Origin: Pseudomonadota bacterium
GTDB taxonomy: Bacteria; Pseudomonadota; Alphaproteobacteria; Acetobacterales; Acetobacteraceae
DNA: 64,000 bases
Direction: 5' to 3'
NCBI GenBank assembly: GCA_021798915.1
Contig: JAJZBM010000002.1
Coordinates: 1-64,000 of the forward strand
Notes under the pieces: generated by a model
The model's input: the letters and a program-made list of their open reading frames with translations, nothing else
Database searches by the model: none
Told to the model about the DNA's origin: nothing
Shown: positions 9,910-19,208 of the stretch, one piece after another
How the letters are laid out: every line of letters starts with the position of its first letter
Numbering within the stretch: position 1 is the stretch's first letter
Position numbers and translations under genes: made by a program

Positions 9910-11130
9910 ATGGCTCGCATCGTCATGAAGTTCGGCGGCACCTCGGTCGCCGATCCGGAGCGCATTCGCAATGTCGCCGCCCGCGTCAAGCGCGAGGTCG
10001 AGGCCGGCAACGAGGTCGCGGTCGTGGTCTCGGCGATGGCCGGCGCAACCAATCAGCTCGTCGCCTGGTGTCAGGAACTCTCGCCGCTGCATGACGCCCG
10101 CGAATACGATACCGTGGTCGCGACCGGCGAGCAGGTGACGAGCGGCCTTCTCGCCATCGCCCTGCAGCATATCGGTATCGAGGCGCGCTCCTGGCAGGGC
10201 TGGCAGATTCCGATCAGAACCGATGGCGCGCATGGCAAGGCGCGGATCGATGCGATCGCCGGCGCCGAACTGATCCGGCGGATGCGCGAGTTGCGCCAGG
10301 TCGCGGTGGTCACCGGATTTCAGGGGCTGGGGCCGGATCATCGCGTCACCACCCTCGGGCGCGGCGGCTCGGACACTTCGGCGGTCGCGCTCGCCGCGGC
10401 GCTGGCGGCCGATCGCTGTGACATCTATACCGATGTCGAGGGAGTCTTCACCACCGATCCGCGCATCGTGCCAAAAGCCCGCAAGCTCGATAAAATCGCC
10501 TATGAGGAGATGCTGGAACTCGCCTCCGTCGGCGCCAAGGTGCTGCAAACGCGGAGCGTCGAACTGGCGATGAAGGAAAAAGTCCGGGTGCGGGTGCTCT
10601 CCAGCTTCACCGACGCGCCCGGAACCCTGGTCGTGGATGAGGACGAAATCGTGGAAAAAGCATTGGTCGCCGGCATCGCCTATTCGCGCGACGAGGCCAA
10701 GATCACCGTCCGCCGGGTGCCCGATCGGCCGGGCATCGCGGCGGCGATCTTCGGCCCGCTCGCCGCTTCCGCGATCAATGTCGACATGATCGTCCAAAAC
10801 GTCGCCGCCGACGGCACCACCGACATGACGTTCACGGTGCCCAAGGCCGATCTGCCGCGCGCCGAGGCAACCCTCGCCGAAATCAAGGACGCGATCGGCT
10901 ATGCCGAAATCACCGCCGATCGCGATGTCGCCAAGGTCAGCGTGGTCGGGGTCGGCATGCGGAGCCATGCCGGTGTTGCCAGCACCATGTTCCGCACGTT
11001 CGCCGAAAAAGGGATCAACATCCAGGTGATCTCGACCAGCGAAATCAAGGTGAGCGTCTTAATCGGCGCGGAATACATCGAACTCGCCGTCCGTGCCCTC
11101 CACACCGCCTATGGCCTCGATGCCGCCTGA
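9910..11130 (+). CDS. lysC: Aspartate kinase
   Basis: The 406-residue enzyme phosphorylates aspartate, opening lysine, methionine and threonine synthesis. The kinase motif KFGGTSVAD is at 7-15, VVVSAMAGATN follows, and RGGSDTSAVALAAAL binds aspartate and ATP. Two C-terminal ACT domains (about 265-335 and 345-402, with ITVRRVPDRPGIAAAIF and VSVVGVGMRSHAGVASTMF) make feedback inhibition by lysine and/or threonine likely. The single-chain length fits alphaproteobacterial LysC; an internal beta-subunit start cannot be excluded. The start of the next gene lies inside its last codons. Confidence 0.96.
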   Translation: MARIVMKFGGTSVADPERIRNVAARVKREVEAGNEVAVVVSAMAGATNQLVAWCQELSPLHDAREYDTVVATGEQVTSGLLAIALQHIGIEARSWQGWQIPIRTDGAHGKARIDAIAGAELIRRMRELRQVAVVTGFQGLGPDHRVTTLGRGGSDTSAVALAAALAADRCDIYTDVEGVFTTDPRIVPKARKLDKIAYEEMLELASVGAKVLQTRSVELAMKEKVRVRVLSSFTDAPGTLVVDEDEIVEKALVAGIAYSRDEAKITVRRVPDRPGIAAAIFGPLAASAINVDMIVQNVAADGTTDMTFTVPKADLPRAEATLAEIKDAIGYAEITADRDVAKVSVVGVGMRSHAGVASTMFRTFAEKGINIQVISTSEIKVSVLIGAEYIELAVRALHTAYGLDAA

Positions 11131-12184
11131 CATCACCCTCCCGGATCCCGCATCCGCCGAACTCGCCCGGCTGTTTGCGCGCGGCGCCGCGTTTCTCGGC
11201 GCGCGCGTCCCCATTCTCGGCGGCGCGATGAGCTGGGTGAGCGAGCGCCATCTGGTCGCCGCGATCTCCAATGCCGGCGGCTTCGGCGTCATCGCCTGCG
11301 GCGCCATGGGGCCCGATCTGCTCGCCGCCGAAATCGCGGCAACACAGGCGCTGACCGCCAAGCCCTTCGGTGTCAACCTGATCACCATGCACCCGGCGCT
11401 CGACGACTTGATCGCGGTGACGCTGGCCGCCGGCGTCAAGCATGTCGTGCTCGCCGGCGGCATTCCGCCTCGGGGGGCGATCGGCGCGATCAAGGCGGGT
11501 GGGGCGCGGGCGATTTGTTTCGCGCCGGCCTTGTCGCTGGCGCGCCGCCTGGTGCGCCTCGGCGCGGATGCGCTGGTGATCGAGGGGTCGGAGGCCGGCG
11601 GCCATATCGGCCCGGTCTCGCTCACCGTTCTGGCGCAGGAAATCCTTCCCCATATCCATGAGGTGCCGGTCTTCGTCGCCGGCGGGATCGGCCGGGGCGA
11701 GGCGATCCTCGCCTATCTCGAAATGGGCGCCGCCGGCGCGCAGCTCGGCACCCGCTTCGTCGCCAGCGTCGAATCGATCGCCCATCCGCGCTTCAAGGAG
11801 GCGTTCCTCCGCGCCAATGCCCGCGATGCGGTGCCCTCGGTGCAGCTCGACGAGCGTTTTCCGGTGATCCCGGTGCGCGGCCTGGTCAATGAAGGCACGC
11901 GGCGCTTTCTCGCCCATCAGATCACGGTTCGCGACCGTTTTCTCGCCGGCGAACTCACCCGCGAGGCGGCGCAGCTCGAGATCGAGCATTTCTGGGCCGG
12001 CGCCCTCCGGCGCGCGGTGATCGAGGGCGATGTCGAGACCGGGTCGGTGATGGCCGGCCAGTCGGTCGGCATGGTCGACGCCATCCAGCCGATCGCCGCG
12101 ATCATCGCCGAACTCGAAACCGAGGCCACGGCCGCGCTCGCCGCGCGCCTGGCGCGTGCGGCCCCGTCGCCGCCGGGCGAATGA
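11111..12184 (+). CDS. NAD(P)H-dependent flavin oxidoreductase, nitronate monooxygenase family
   Basis: About 357 residues forming an FMN TIM barrel of the 2-nitropropane dioxygenase/nitronate monooxygenase family. Supporting patches are PILGGAMSWVS at the N-terminus, NAGGFGVIACG, the KPFGVNL strand, IEGSEAGGHIGP (phosphate/FMN loop) and VFVAGGIGRGEAILAYLEMGAAGAQLG split over two strands. Bacterial members oxidise nitronates or act on enoyl substrates; the substrate here is open. Possible starts are GTG 11093, ATG 11111 and ATG 11120, all within the lysC end; none has a clear ribosome binding site, so translation is probably coupled to lysC. Confidence 0.85.
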   Translation: MASMPPDITLPDPASAELARLFARGAAFLGARVPILGGAMSWVSERHLVAAISNAGGFGVIACGAMGPDLLAAEIAATQALTAKPFGVNLITMHPALDDLIAVTLAAGVKHVVLAGGIPPRGAIGAIKAGGARAICFAPALSLARRLVRLGADALVIEGSEAGGHIGPVSLTVLAQEILPHIHEVPVFVAGGIGRGEAILAYLEMGAAGAQLGTRFVASVESIAHPRFKEAFLRANARDAVPSVQLDERFPVIPVRGLVNEGTRRFLAHQITVRDRFLAGELTREAAQLEIEHFWAGALRRAVIEGDVETGSVMAGQSVGMVDAIQPIAAIIAELETEATAALAARLARAAPSPPGE

Positions 12185-12206
12185 ACTGGCGCCGGACATC
12201 CGGCCC

Positions 12207-14450
12207 ATGACCGCCGGCACCATCAGCCGGCGCCTGCTTGCGCGGCTCCGCGAATTGATGGCCCAGAGCGCGGTGCCGCTCTCTGAGCTTGCCGCCGTCA
12301 TCGCCGCCGAGATGGTGAGCGAGGTGTGTTCGATCTACGCCCTTCGCCCCGGCGAGGTGCTGCAACTGGTCGCAACCCACGGGTTGCGTCCGGAGGCGGT
12401 GGGGCGGACGCGGCTCCGCATCGGCGAAGGGCTGGTCGGGCTCTCGGCGGCGACCGGCGAGATTCTCAACCTTCCGGACGCACAGAACCACCCCGCCTTC
12501 GCCTATCGCCCGGAAACCGGCGAGGAGCCCTTCGCCGCCCTGCTCGCGGTGCCGGTGCGGCGGGCCGGGCGGATGCTCGGCGTCGTCGTGGTGCAGAACC
12601 GGGCGGCACGGCTCTATGCCGAGGACGAGGCGGAAACCCTGGAAACGGTCGCCATGCTGCTCGCCGAGCCGCTCGCCGCGATGACCGCGGGCGAGCCCGG
12701 GGGCGAGGATCTGGCAACCACGCTGCCGCGCCATTTCGTCGCCACACCCCTGGTCGCCGGCCTCGCCATCGGCACGGTGGTGGTGCATGGCCTGCGCCCG
12801 GCACCGATGCGGCTGCTCGCCGACGATCCGGCGCGGGAACAGGCGCGGCTCGCGCAAGCGGTGGCGCGGATGCGCCGCGGGATCGACCAGCTGATCGCCG
12901 CATCCGGCGATCTTCCGGCCGCGGCGACGACGCGCGACGTCCTCGAGGCATATCGGCTGGTCGCCGAGGATGCCGGCTGGCTGCGGCGGGTCGCCGAGCG
13001 CATCGCCGCCGGTCTCACGGCGGAAGCGGCGGTCGAGCGCGCGGCGAGCGAGGTGCGCGAGCGCATGCGCCGTATCAATGATCCTTACCTGCGCGAGCGG
13101 GTCGCCGATATCGAGGATCTCGCCGAGCGGCTGCTCGCCGCCCTCGATGCCGGAGCCCCCGAGGGGGTGCCCCCGGCACCGGTGCCGCCGGGGGCGATTT
13201 TGCTGGCGCGGCGGCTGGGGCCGGCGCATCTGCTCGACTGGCACGGGCGCGGTATCGCCGGCGTGGTGGTCGAGGAGGCGAGCGCTGCCGGCCATGCGGC
13301 GATCATCGCCCGGGCGCTGGCGCTTCCCATGCTCGGTGGGGTGCGCGATGCGCTGGCGGCGGCCGAGCCGGGCGATCTCGCGATCCTTGACGGCGATGAG
13401 GGGCAATTGATCCTGCGCCCGGCCGAGGATCTGCGTCATGCCTATCTGCGCGCCGCCCATGACCGCGCGGCGCGTGCCCTGGCCTGGGCCGGCCTCGCCG
13501 GGGCGCCGTCACGAAGCCGCGACGGGACACCGCTCCGGCTGATGATCAATGCCGGCCTCACGCAGGAACTGGCGGCGCTCGATCGCGTCGGTGCCGAGGG
13601 GATCGGCCTCTTTCGCACCGAGATCGCAATGCTGGCGCGCGGTCGCTTGCTCGACGTCGCCGAACAGGCGGCGCTTTACGCCCGGGTTTTGGACGCCGCG
13701 GCGGGGCGGCCGGTGTTGTTTCGCACCCTCGATCTCGGCGGCGACAAGCTGTTGCCCGATGCCGACGCGGAGGCCGCCGAAAATCCGGCGATGGGCTGGC
13801 GCTCGCTCCGCGTCGGGCTGGATCGCCCGGCCCTGCTCCGGCGGCAATTGCGGGCGCTGCTGCTCGCCGCTTCGGGACGGCCGCTTTCGGTGATGTTCCC
13901 GATGGTTGCGACGGTCGCCGAATTCACCGCCGCCAAGGCGCTGCTGCTCGCCGAGCGGGAGCGCGTGCGCCCGGCGCCGGCACGGCTTTCGATCGGCAGC
14001 ATGATCGAGGTGCCGGCGCTTCTGTGGCAGATCGACGGCCTGCTGGCGGCGGCGGATTTCGTCTCCATCGGCTCGAACGATCTGATGCAGTTCCTGTTCG
14101 CCGCCGATCGTGGGGCGCCGGCCCTCGCGGGGCGCTATGACATTCTCTCATCCCCGGTTTTGACCCTCCTCGAAGCGCTGGCACGCCGTGCGGCCGCCGC
14201 GCTCGTGCCGCTGTCGCTCTGCGGCGAGGCCGCCGGCGAGCCGCTGGTGGCGCTGGTGCTGGCGGCGCTCGGGATCACCACGCTGTCGATGAACGCCGCC
14301 GCGGTTCTGCCGGTGAAAGCGGCGCTGGCGGCGGTGGATCTGGTGGCGTTCCGCGCCGTTCTGGAGACGCTGCGCCGCCAGGCCGGGGATGTCGCGAGCC
14401 TGCGCGGCCCGCTCGACGCCTGGGCGCGGGAACATGACGTGCCGATCTGA
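12207..14450 (+). CDS. ptsP: Phosphoenolpyruvate-protein phosphotransferase, nitrogen PTS enzyme I
   Basis: A 747-residue EI-Ntr that transfers phosphate from PEP to NPr at the head of the regulatory nitrogen PTS. It has an N-terminal GAF domain (about 15-160), the PEP-utiliser N domain, the phosphohistidine loop with H363 (SAAGHAAIIARA), and the PEP-binding barrel with GIGLFRTEI, the metal/PEP motif SIGSNDLMQF and the catalytic Cys in LCGEAAG. It is about full length for PtsP. Its position after lysC is conserved in alphaproteobacteria. It begins 22 nt past the oxidoreductase gene and ends in a likely intrinsic terminator. Confidence 0.94.
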   Translation: MTAGTISRRLLARLRELMAQSAVPLSELAAVIAAEMVSEVCSIYALRPGEVLQLVATHGLRPEAVGRTRLRIGEGLVGLSAATGEILNLPDAQNHPAFAYRPETGEEPFAALLAVPVRRAGRMLGVVVVQNRAARLYAEDEAETLETVAMLLAEPLAAMTAGEPGGEDLATTLPRHFVATPLVAGLAIGTVVVHGLRPAPMRLLADDPAREQARLAQAVARMRRGIDQLIAASGDLPAAATTRDVLEAYRLVAEDAGWLRRVAERIAAGLTAEAAVERAASEVRERMRRINDPYLRERVADIEDLAERLLAALDAGAPEGVPPAPVPPGAILLARRLGPAHLLDWHGRGIAGVVVEEASAAGHAAIIARALALPMLGGVRDALAAAEPGDLAILDGDEGQLILRPAEDLRHAYLRAAHDRAARALAWAGLAGAPSRSRDGTPLRLMINAGLTQELAALDRVGAEGIGLFRTEIAMLARGRLLDVAEQAALYARVLDAAAGRPVLFRTLDLGGDKLLPDADAEAAENPAMGWRSLRVGLDRPALLRRQLRALLLAASGRPLSVMFPMVATVAEFTAAKALLLAERERVRPAPARLSIGSMIEVPALLWQIDGLLAAADFVSIGSNDLMQFLFAADRGAPALAGRYDILSSPVLTLLEALARRAAAALVPLSLCGEAAGEPLVALVLAALGITTLSMNAAAVLPVKAALAAVDLVAFRAVLETLRRQAGDVASLRGPLDAWAREHDVPI

Positions 14451-14453
14451 CCG

Positions 14454-14501
14454 ACCTTGGCAGGCATGGACCGGCAGGCAGGCCAGCCAAGGTGATTTTT
14501 T
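14454..14501 (+). terminator. Intrinsic terminator of the lysC-ptsP unit
   Basis: ACCTTGGC (14454-14461) pairs with GCCAAGGT (14486-14493) across a 24-nt GC-rich loop, followed by GATTTTTT. The gene ends at 14450, so this is the expected place. The long loop makes it less certain than a compact hairpin. Confidence 0.6.
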
Positions 14502-14766
14502 GGCGGAAAATGCCGACTCTCTGCAACGCATGATTGATTCGACGTCGGCGCGCAATTGCGGCATGATGAGAACCGAGATCTTGGTGGTCCTGATGATGAC
14601 GGCCCGGCTTGGCGACGTTCGCGCGGCCCGACAGCCGCCGCGAAAGCCACGTCACATCCGCGATGATGATGTCACCACCACCAGACGGAAGGTGAACAGA
14701 GGAAGGTGAGGCTTTGGGTAGCGTGCAGTGGGATCGCGAAACCGGGCGCGTGATGGAAACCGCGCC
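14502..14766. other. Intergenic stretch before rodZ
   Basis: Together with the terminator this gap is 316 bases. I see no convincing coding sequence on either strand and no clear -35/-10 pair. It probably carries the promoter of the rodZ-ispG unit, since a terminator lies on its left. A GTG at 14728 is an alternative rodZ start. Confidence 0.4.
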
Positions 14767-16011
14767 ATGACCGGCTCGGAGAGTGACGGGGTGACGGTCA
14801 TCGAACATTCTTCTCCCGGCGTCGGGTCGCGGCTGGCGGCGGCACGGGAGCGAATGGGCTGGGCGCTGCCCGATGTCGCGGCGACGCTCCGCATTCGCGA
14901 GCCGCATTTGCGGGCCATCGAGGCCGGACATAGCGCGGAACTGCCGGCCCCCGCCTATGCGATCGGCTTCGTTCGCAGCTACGCGACCCTGCTCGGTCTC
15001 GATCCCGATGACATGGCGCGGCGCTATCGCGCCGAACTTGGCGGCGAACACCGCAATACCGATCTGCAATTCCCCGCCCCGGTGCCGGCACGCGGGGTTC
15101 CGGCCGGCGCGGTGGTGCTGCTCGGTGCGGTGATCGCGGTCGGCGCCTATATCGGCTGGTACCGGCTTTCCGGTGAGCGCCCAGCGCCTGAGCCGGTCAT
15201 CGCCGCGCCCGATCGTCCGGTCACGCCGGCGATCATCCCACCGGCCGCGGCACCCTCTCCGCCTTCCGGCGCGACCGCCAGCACGACGATGGGTAGCTTC
15301 CCGCCGGGCGCGGACGCTGCCGCCCCGCCGCCGACCTCTCCCATGACCGCGCGCCAGACCACGCCACCCACGACCACGCCACCCACGACCACGCCACCCA
15401 CGGCCACGCCGGCGCCCCCGCCGCGGATGGCGGCCGCAACGCCCGATACCGCGCCCTCCGTTGGCACACCATCGCCGGCGGCGAACACGGGCACGACAAC
15501 GGGCACGACAACGGCAGCCATCCCGCCCACCAGCCCAGAGAGCGCTCCAGCCGTGCCCCATACCACGGCCACAACCACGCCCTCCTCCACGCCTATGCCT
15601 GCGCCCGCACCTATGCCCACGCCGGCACCCGCTCTGGCGTCAGCGTCGCCGGCTGGTCCCGAGCCCGGCTCGTCCAACGCCGCCACGACGGAGGATGCGC
15701 ATATCCTGCTCCGTGCCCGTGCCGATTCCTGGGTCGAGGTGCATGACCGCAAGGGCCATGTCCTCCTGAACCGCATCCTCCACAGCGGCGAGACCTGGCC
15801 GGTGCCGAACCAGCCCGAAGGTGCGCCGCAATTGCTGCTCACCACCGGCAATGCCGGCGGCACCGAGATCGTCGTCGATGGCACGCCGGCGCCGCCTTTG
15901 GGCGCGGTCGGAAAAGTGCGGCGGAACGTCCCGCTCGGTGCGGCACTGATGTCGGGCGGCGCGCCGGCGCCGGCAAATTCCGGCCCACACTCTTCCAGCC
16001 CGGCGCAATAA
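14767..16011 (+). CDS. rodZ: RodZ-like helix-turn-helix membrane protein
   Basis: A 414-residue protein with RodZ architecture. A cytoplasmic HTH (about 15-80; R-E-R-M-G-W then LRIREPHLRAIEAGH and GFVRSYATLLGLD) binds MreB in known members; one membrane helix follows at about 105-125 (AVVLLGAVIAVGAYIGW); a long Pro/Thr/Ala periplasmic linker with short tandem repeats leads to a C-terminal DUF4115 domain (ILLRARADSWVEVHDRKG, about 310-385). Bacterial RodZ supports rod shape through the elongasome. It lies directly before ispG, as in many alphaproteobacteria. ATG 14767 is preferred over GTG 14728. Confidence 0.85.
   Translation: MTGSESDGVTVIEHSSPGVGSRLAAARERMGWALPDVAATLRIREPHLRAIEAGHSAELPAPAYAIGFVRSYATLLGLDPDDMARRYRAELGGEHRNTDLQFPAPVPARGVPAGAVVLLGAVIAVGAYIGWYRLSGERPAPEPVIAAPDRPVTPAIIPPAAAPSPPSGATASTTMGSFPPGADAAAPPPTSPMTARQTTPPTTTPPTTTPPTATPAPPPRMAAATPDTAPSVGTPSPAANTGTTTGTTTAAIPPTSPESAPAVPHTTATTTPSSTPMPAPAPMPTPAPALASASPAGPEPGSSNAATTEDAHILLRARADSWVEVHDRKGHVLLNRILHSGETWPVPNQPEGAPQLLLTTGNAGGTEIVVDGTPAPPLGAVGKVRRNVPLGAALMSGGAPAPANSGPHSSSPAQ
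15358..15402 (+). repeat. Three 15-bp tandem repeats in the RodZ linker
   Basis: Unit ACCACGCCACCCACG repeated three times (15358, 15373, 15388), coding for TTPPT repeats. The Pro/Thr-rich periplasmic linker probably varies in length between strains by slippage; that is inference. Confidence 0.85.
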
Positions 16012-16086
16012 CGGCCATATCCCGATCGGGCACCGCTCCCGCCGCGCGGCGGAGGCAGTGCGCGACGACAGAACCGGAGCCCCGCG

Positions 16087-17202
16087 ATGAGCTATCGACC
16101 CTATCAGCAGATCACCCGCCGCCACTCGCGCCAGATCCATGTCGGGTCGGTCGCGGTGGGTGGCGACGCGCCGATCAGCGTCCAGACCATGACCAACACC
16201 CCGACCACCGATGTCGCGGCAACGGTCGCGCAAATCCAGCGTGCCGAGCGCGCCGGCGTCGATATCGTGCGGGTTTCCTGTCCCGACGCCGAAAGCACCG
16301 CAGCGCTGGCCGCGATCGTCCGCGCCGTTTCGGTGCCGGTGGTTGCCGATATCCATTTCCACTACAAGCGCGCGATCGAGGCGGCGCAAGCGGGGGCGGC
16401 GTGTCTGCGTATCAATCCCGGCAATATCGGCAGCGCCGAGCGGGTGCGCGACGTGATCAAGGCGGCGCGGGATCATGGCTGCTCGATGCGGATCGGCGTC
16501 AATGCCGGCTCGCTGGAGAAGCATCTTCTGGAGAAATACGGCGAGCCCAACCCCGAGGCGCTGGTCGAAAGCGCGCTCGAACATGCGAAGATCCTGCAAG
16601 ACCACGATTTTCATGAGTTCAAGATCAGCGTGAAGGCCTCCGACGTGTTCCTCGCCGTCGCCGCCTATCAGCAACTCGCCGAAATCTGCGACCATCCGCT
16701 CCATATCGGCATCACCGAGGCCGGCGGGCGGCGGACGGGGACGGTGAAATCGGCGATCGGGCTCGGAAGCCTGCTCTGGGCCGGGATCGGCGACACGGTC
16801 CGCGTCTCGCTCTCCGCCGAGCCCGAGGAGGAAGTGTTGGTGGGGTGGGAAATTTTGAAATCGCTCGGCCTGCGTCATCGCGGCGTGCGGGTGATTTCCT
16901 GCCCCTCCTGCGCCCGCCAGGGTTTTAACGTTATCGAGACGGTGGCGAAGCTGGAGGAGCGCCTCGCCCATATCGAAACCCCGCTCACGCTTTCGATCAT
17001 CGGTTGCGTCGTCAACGGGCCGGGAGAAGCGTTGATGACCGATCTCGGCATCACCGGCGGCGGCAATGGCCGGCACATGGTCTATCACGCCGGCAAGACC
17101 GACCACACCATCGCCGCCGAGGGCATGATCGACCACATCGTCGATCTGGTCGAGGCCAAGGCCGCTGCGCTGGCGGCAGCGCCGAAACAGGCGGCGGAAT
17201 AA
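16087..17202 (+). CDS. ispG: 4-hydroxy-3-methylbut-2-enyl diphosphate synthase (flavodoxin)
   Basis: The 371-residue IspG (GcpE) reductively converts MEcPP to HMBPP in the MEP isoprenoid pathway using a [4Fe-4S] cluster. [26 protein letters not shown] and LRINPGNIG are diagnostic. The cluster ligands lie in [10 protein letters not shown] and [12 protein letters not shown], the latter also holding the conserved Glu. The length fits the single-barrel bacterial form without the TIM-insert domain. It follows rodZ by 75 nt. In relatives hisS comes next; here a NYN gene with its own control region is inserted between them. Confidence 0.97.
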   Translation: MSYRPYQQITRRHSRQIHVGSVAVGGDAPISVQTMTNTPTTDVAATVAQIQRAERAGVDIVRVSCPDAESTAALAAIVRAVSVPVVADIHFHYKRAIEAAQAGAACLRINPGNIGSAERVRDVIKAARDHGCSMRIGVNAGSLEKHLLEKYGEPNPEALVESALEHAKILQDHDFHEFKISVKASDVFLAVAAYQQLAEICDHPLHIGITEAGGRRTGTVKSAIGLGSLLWAGIGDTVRVSLSAEPEEEVLVGWEILKSLGLRHRGVRVISCPSCARQGFNVIETVAKLEERLAHIETPLTLSIIGCVVNGPGEALMTDLGITGGGNGRHMVYHAGKTDHTIAAEGMIDHIVDLVEAKAAALAAAPKQAAE

Positions 17203-17215
17203 GTGCGAACCAAAC

Positions 17216-17244
17216 TTGACAAATCAGCGGTTTATTGCTACCTG
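17216..17244 (+). promoter_or_regulatory. Likely sigma-70 promoter upstream of the NYN gene
   Basis: A consensus -35 TTGACA at 17216-17221, a 17-nt spacer, and an extended -10 TGC-TACCTG with the hexamer at 17239-17244. It starts 13 bases after the ispG stop. The perfect -35 and spacing are the main support; the -10 hexamer is weak apart from its TA start. Confidence 0.6.
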
Positions 17245-17250
17245 AAAGAT

Positions 17251-17315
17251 TAGTTCCGCTACGCCCGTAGGCGGGCATGTGTTAAGCACCCCGCGCCTTT
17301 GGCGCGGGGTTTTTA
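17251..17315 (+). ncRNA. Predicted short structured RNA (leader or independent transcript) before the NYN gene
   Basis: Between the promoter and the terminator a transcript of about 65 nt can fold into three elements: CCGC-TAC / GTA-G-GCGG (17256-17274, GCCC loop, one bulged G), a small GTG/CAC hairpin with loop TTAAG (17279-17289), and the terminator stem. No open reading frame is visible in it. It may be an attenuator for the NYN gene or an independent RNA partner; I know of no family to assign it to. Confidence 0.45.
17289..17314 (+). terminator. Perfect intrinsic terminator between ispG and the NYN gene
   Basis: CCCCGCGCC (17289-17297), TTT loop, GGCGCGGGG (17301-17309), then TTTTTATT. 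It is a textbook Rho-independent terminator 18 bases before the NYN start codon. Expression of the gene behind it needs read-through or anti-termination. Confidence 0.88.
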
Positions 17316-17331
17316 TTAGGGGTCGAGATTC

Positions 17332-17916
17332 ATGAAAAAAGTGGCCATCCTCATAGATGGCGGCCACACGAGAATTCTCGTGCGTAAAGCCAATAAAAAA
17401 TATGATCCAAATTACATCGAACAACTGGCGCGAGCGGCCATTGACAAGGAGGAAGAAGACATCGTCCGTATTCTGTATTATGATTGTCCGCCTTATAATG
17501 GGCGGCTCAAACTTCCCGTCAGCGGCGGGATGAAGGAATATAACGATAGCGGTTCCTGGCTTGATGACCTCGCGGAGCGGGACTTATTCGCGGTTCGGCG
17601 CGGTATCCTCAAATTTCGTGGCTTCATGCCGCGCAAGGTTCCGGTCGCTCGGGAAGCACTGACGGATGATGATTTTAAGCCTCGTTTCGAGCAGAAGGGC
17701 GTAGACATGCGCATCGGGCTGGATATCGCCACCTATGCGGATAACCGCTCGATCGACCGCTTCGTCATTTTTACCGCCGACACTGATTGCATCCCTGCGT
17801 TCAAGCATGCACGGAAACTTGGCTTACAGATCGTCCTTGTCGATCTCCCGGACGGCAATCTGGTCGGCGAGTTGCGCCAGCGCGCCGATTACGTTCGCCG
17901 TGTCGAATTTCCTTGA
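17332..17916 (+). CDS. NYN-domain (PIN-like) putative ribonuclease
   Basis: A 194-residue NYN/LabA-type protein (DUF88), a PIN-like fold that usually cuts RNA with metal-binding acidic residues. The acidic set is visible: D9 in ILIDGG, D125 and D131 in GVDMRIGLD, and D150/D152 in [11 protein letters not shown]. The end ([29 protein letters not shown]) completes the Rossmann-like core. AGGGG lies 9 nt before ATG 17332. The gene sits in the ispG-hisS housekeeping unit yet is visibly AT-richer, with codons such as ata, aaa and aat uncommon in its neighbours, which suggests transfer. It lies directly behind a promoter, a structured RNA and a terminator. Target RNA is unknown. Confidence 0.85.
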   Translation: MKKVAILIDGGHTRILVRKANKKYDPNYIEQLARAAIDKEEEDIVRILYYDCPPYNGRLKLPVSGGMKEYNDSGSWLDDLAERDLFAVRRGILKFRGFMPRKVPVAREALTDDDFKPRFEQKGVDMRIGLDIATYADNRSIDRFVIFTADTDCIPAFKHARKLGLQIVLVDLPDGNLVGELRQRADYVRRVEFP

Positions 17917-17933
17917 AAGACCGGGATTTTTTC

Positions 17934-19208
17934 ATGTCGAAATCAGCCGCCACCCGTTTGCAGCCGCCGCGTGGCACCCATGATCTGATCGGCGACGAAC
18001 AGCGCCGGCACCGCTTCGTCGCCGACACCGCGCGCGACGTCGCCGGGCGTTACGGGTTCGAGGAATGGGCGACGCCGATTTTCGAGAAAACCGAGATTTT
18101 CGCCCGCACCCTCGGCGAGACCTCCGATGTCGTGACCAAGGAAATGTATACTTTCGCCGATCGCGGCGGCGAGAATCTCACCCTGCGCCCGGAGGGCACT
18201 GCCGGCGTGTGCCGGGCGCTGGTCTCGAACGGCCTGACCCAGACCCTGCCGCAGCGGGTGTTTTATGCCGGGCCGATGTTCCGCTATGAGCGCCCGCAAA
18301 AAGGGCGGTTTCGCCAGTTTCATCAGATCGGCGTCGAATTGCTCGGGCCGCATAATCCGGTTGCCGATGCCGAGGTGATCGCCTGCGGCCATCACATTCT
18401 GCGCGCCCTCGGCATCGCCGAGGGGGTGCGCCTCGAGATCAACACGCTCGGCGATGACGAAAGCCGGGCGCGCTATCGCGAGGCGCTGGTGGCCTATTTT
18501 GGCAAATTCGCGGGCGATCTCTCAGCCGAGAGCCAAACGCGGCTGGAAAAAAACCCGCTGCGGATCCTCGACAGCAAGGATGCGAAAGACCGCGCGATCA
18601 TCGCCGATGCCCCGCGGATCGGCGATCATCTGAGCGACTTTGCCCTTCATTTCCATGAAGGGGTCAAAAATGCCCTGGCCGCGGCTCGCGTGCCCTTCGT
18701 CGAAAATCCACGCATCGTGCGCGGCCTCGATTATTACAGCCTGACGGCATTCGAATTCATCACCGAGCATCTCGGCGCGCAAGGCACGGTGATGGCCGGC
18801 GGGCATTATGAATCGCTGGTGAAGGAGATGGGCGGGCCGGAGATCACCGGCGTTGGCTTCGCCGCCGGAATCGAACGCCTCGCGATGCTGCTGGCCGCGC
18901 CGCCACCGGCCCTGGTGCCGGTTTTTGTCCTCCATGCCGAAGATTCTTTCACCGATGATGCATTCGCCGTCGCCCAGACGCTGCGCAACGCCGGGATCGT
19001 GACGGAGTTTTATTATTATCCCGTCCTCAAACGGGGTCTGGAGCGCGCCAATAGGATCGCGGCGCCGGTCGCGGTTTTACTGGGCAGCGACGAGGTGGAG
19101 AAAAATGCCTTCGTCGTTCGCGACCTTCGCCGGCGCGAACAGACCACGCATCACACGCTCGACGATGTCATCATGCGCGTAAAAACCCTACTCGCAGGCG
19201 GCGCTTGA
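17934..19208 (+). CDS. hisS: Histidine-tRNA ligase
   Basis: HisRS (424 residues) charges tRNA-His. The class II core is complete: motif 1 region with [11 protein letters not shown], motif 2 [17 protein letters not shown], the histidine motifs [13 protein letters not shown] and GGHYESLV, and motif 3 [13 protein letters not shown]; the C-terminal anticodon-binding domain follows from about 325. ATG 17934 comes 17 nt after the NYN stop with only a weak ribosome binding site, so coupling to upstream translation is likely. The stop overlaps the prfA start. Confidence 0.96.
   Translation: MSKSAATRLQPPRGTHDLIGDEQRRHRFVADTARDVAGRYGFEEWATPIFEKTEIFARTLGETSDVVTKEMYTFADRGGENLTLRPEGTAGVCRALVSNGLTQTLPQRVFYAGPMFRYERPQKGRFRQFHQIGVELLGPHNPVADAEVIACGHHILRALGIAEGVRLEINTLGDDESRARYREALVAYFGKFAGDLSAESQTRLEKNPLRILDSKDAKDRAIIADAPRIGDHLSDFALHFHEGVKNALAAARVPFVENPRIVRGLDYYSLTAFEFITEHLGAQGTVMAGGHYESLVKEMGGPEITGVGFAAGIERLAMLLAAPPPALVPVFVLHAEDSFTDDAFAVAQTLRNAGIVTEFYYYPVLKRGLERANRIAAPVAVLLGSDEVEKNAFVVRDLRRREQTTHHTLDDVIMRVKTLLAGGA

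Noticed and set aside
15358-15402. Possible CRISPR-like array
   Set aside because: In-frame 15-bp coding repeats with no spacers; no cas genes in the window.
17203-17331. Direct assignment of the NYN locus as a type III toxin-antitoxin system
   Set aside because: No tandem RNA repeats and no ToxN-like fold; only the arrangement is similar, so it is kept as a hypothesis.
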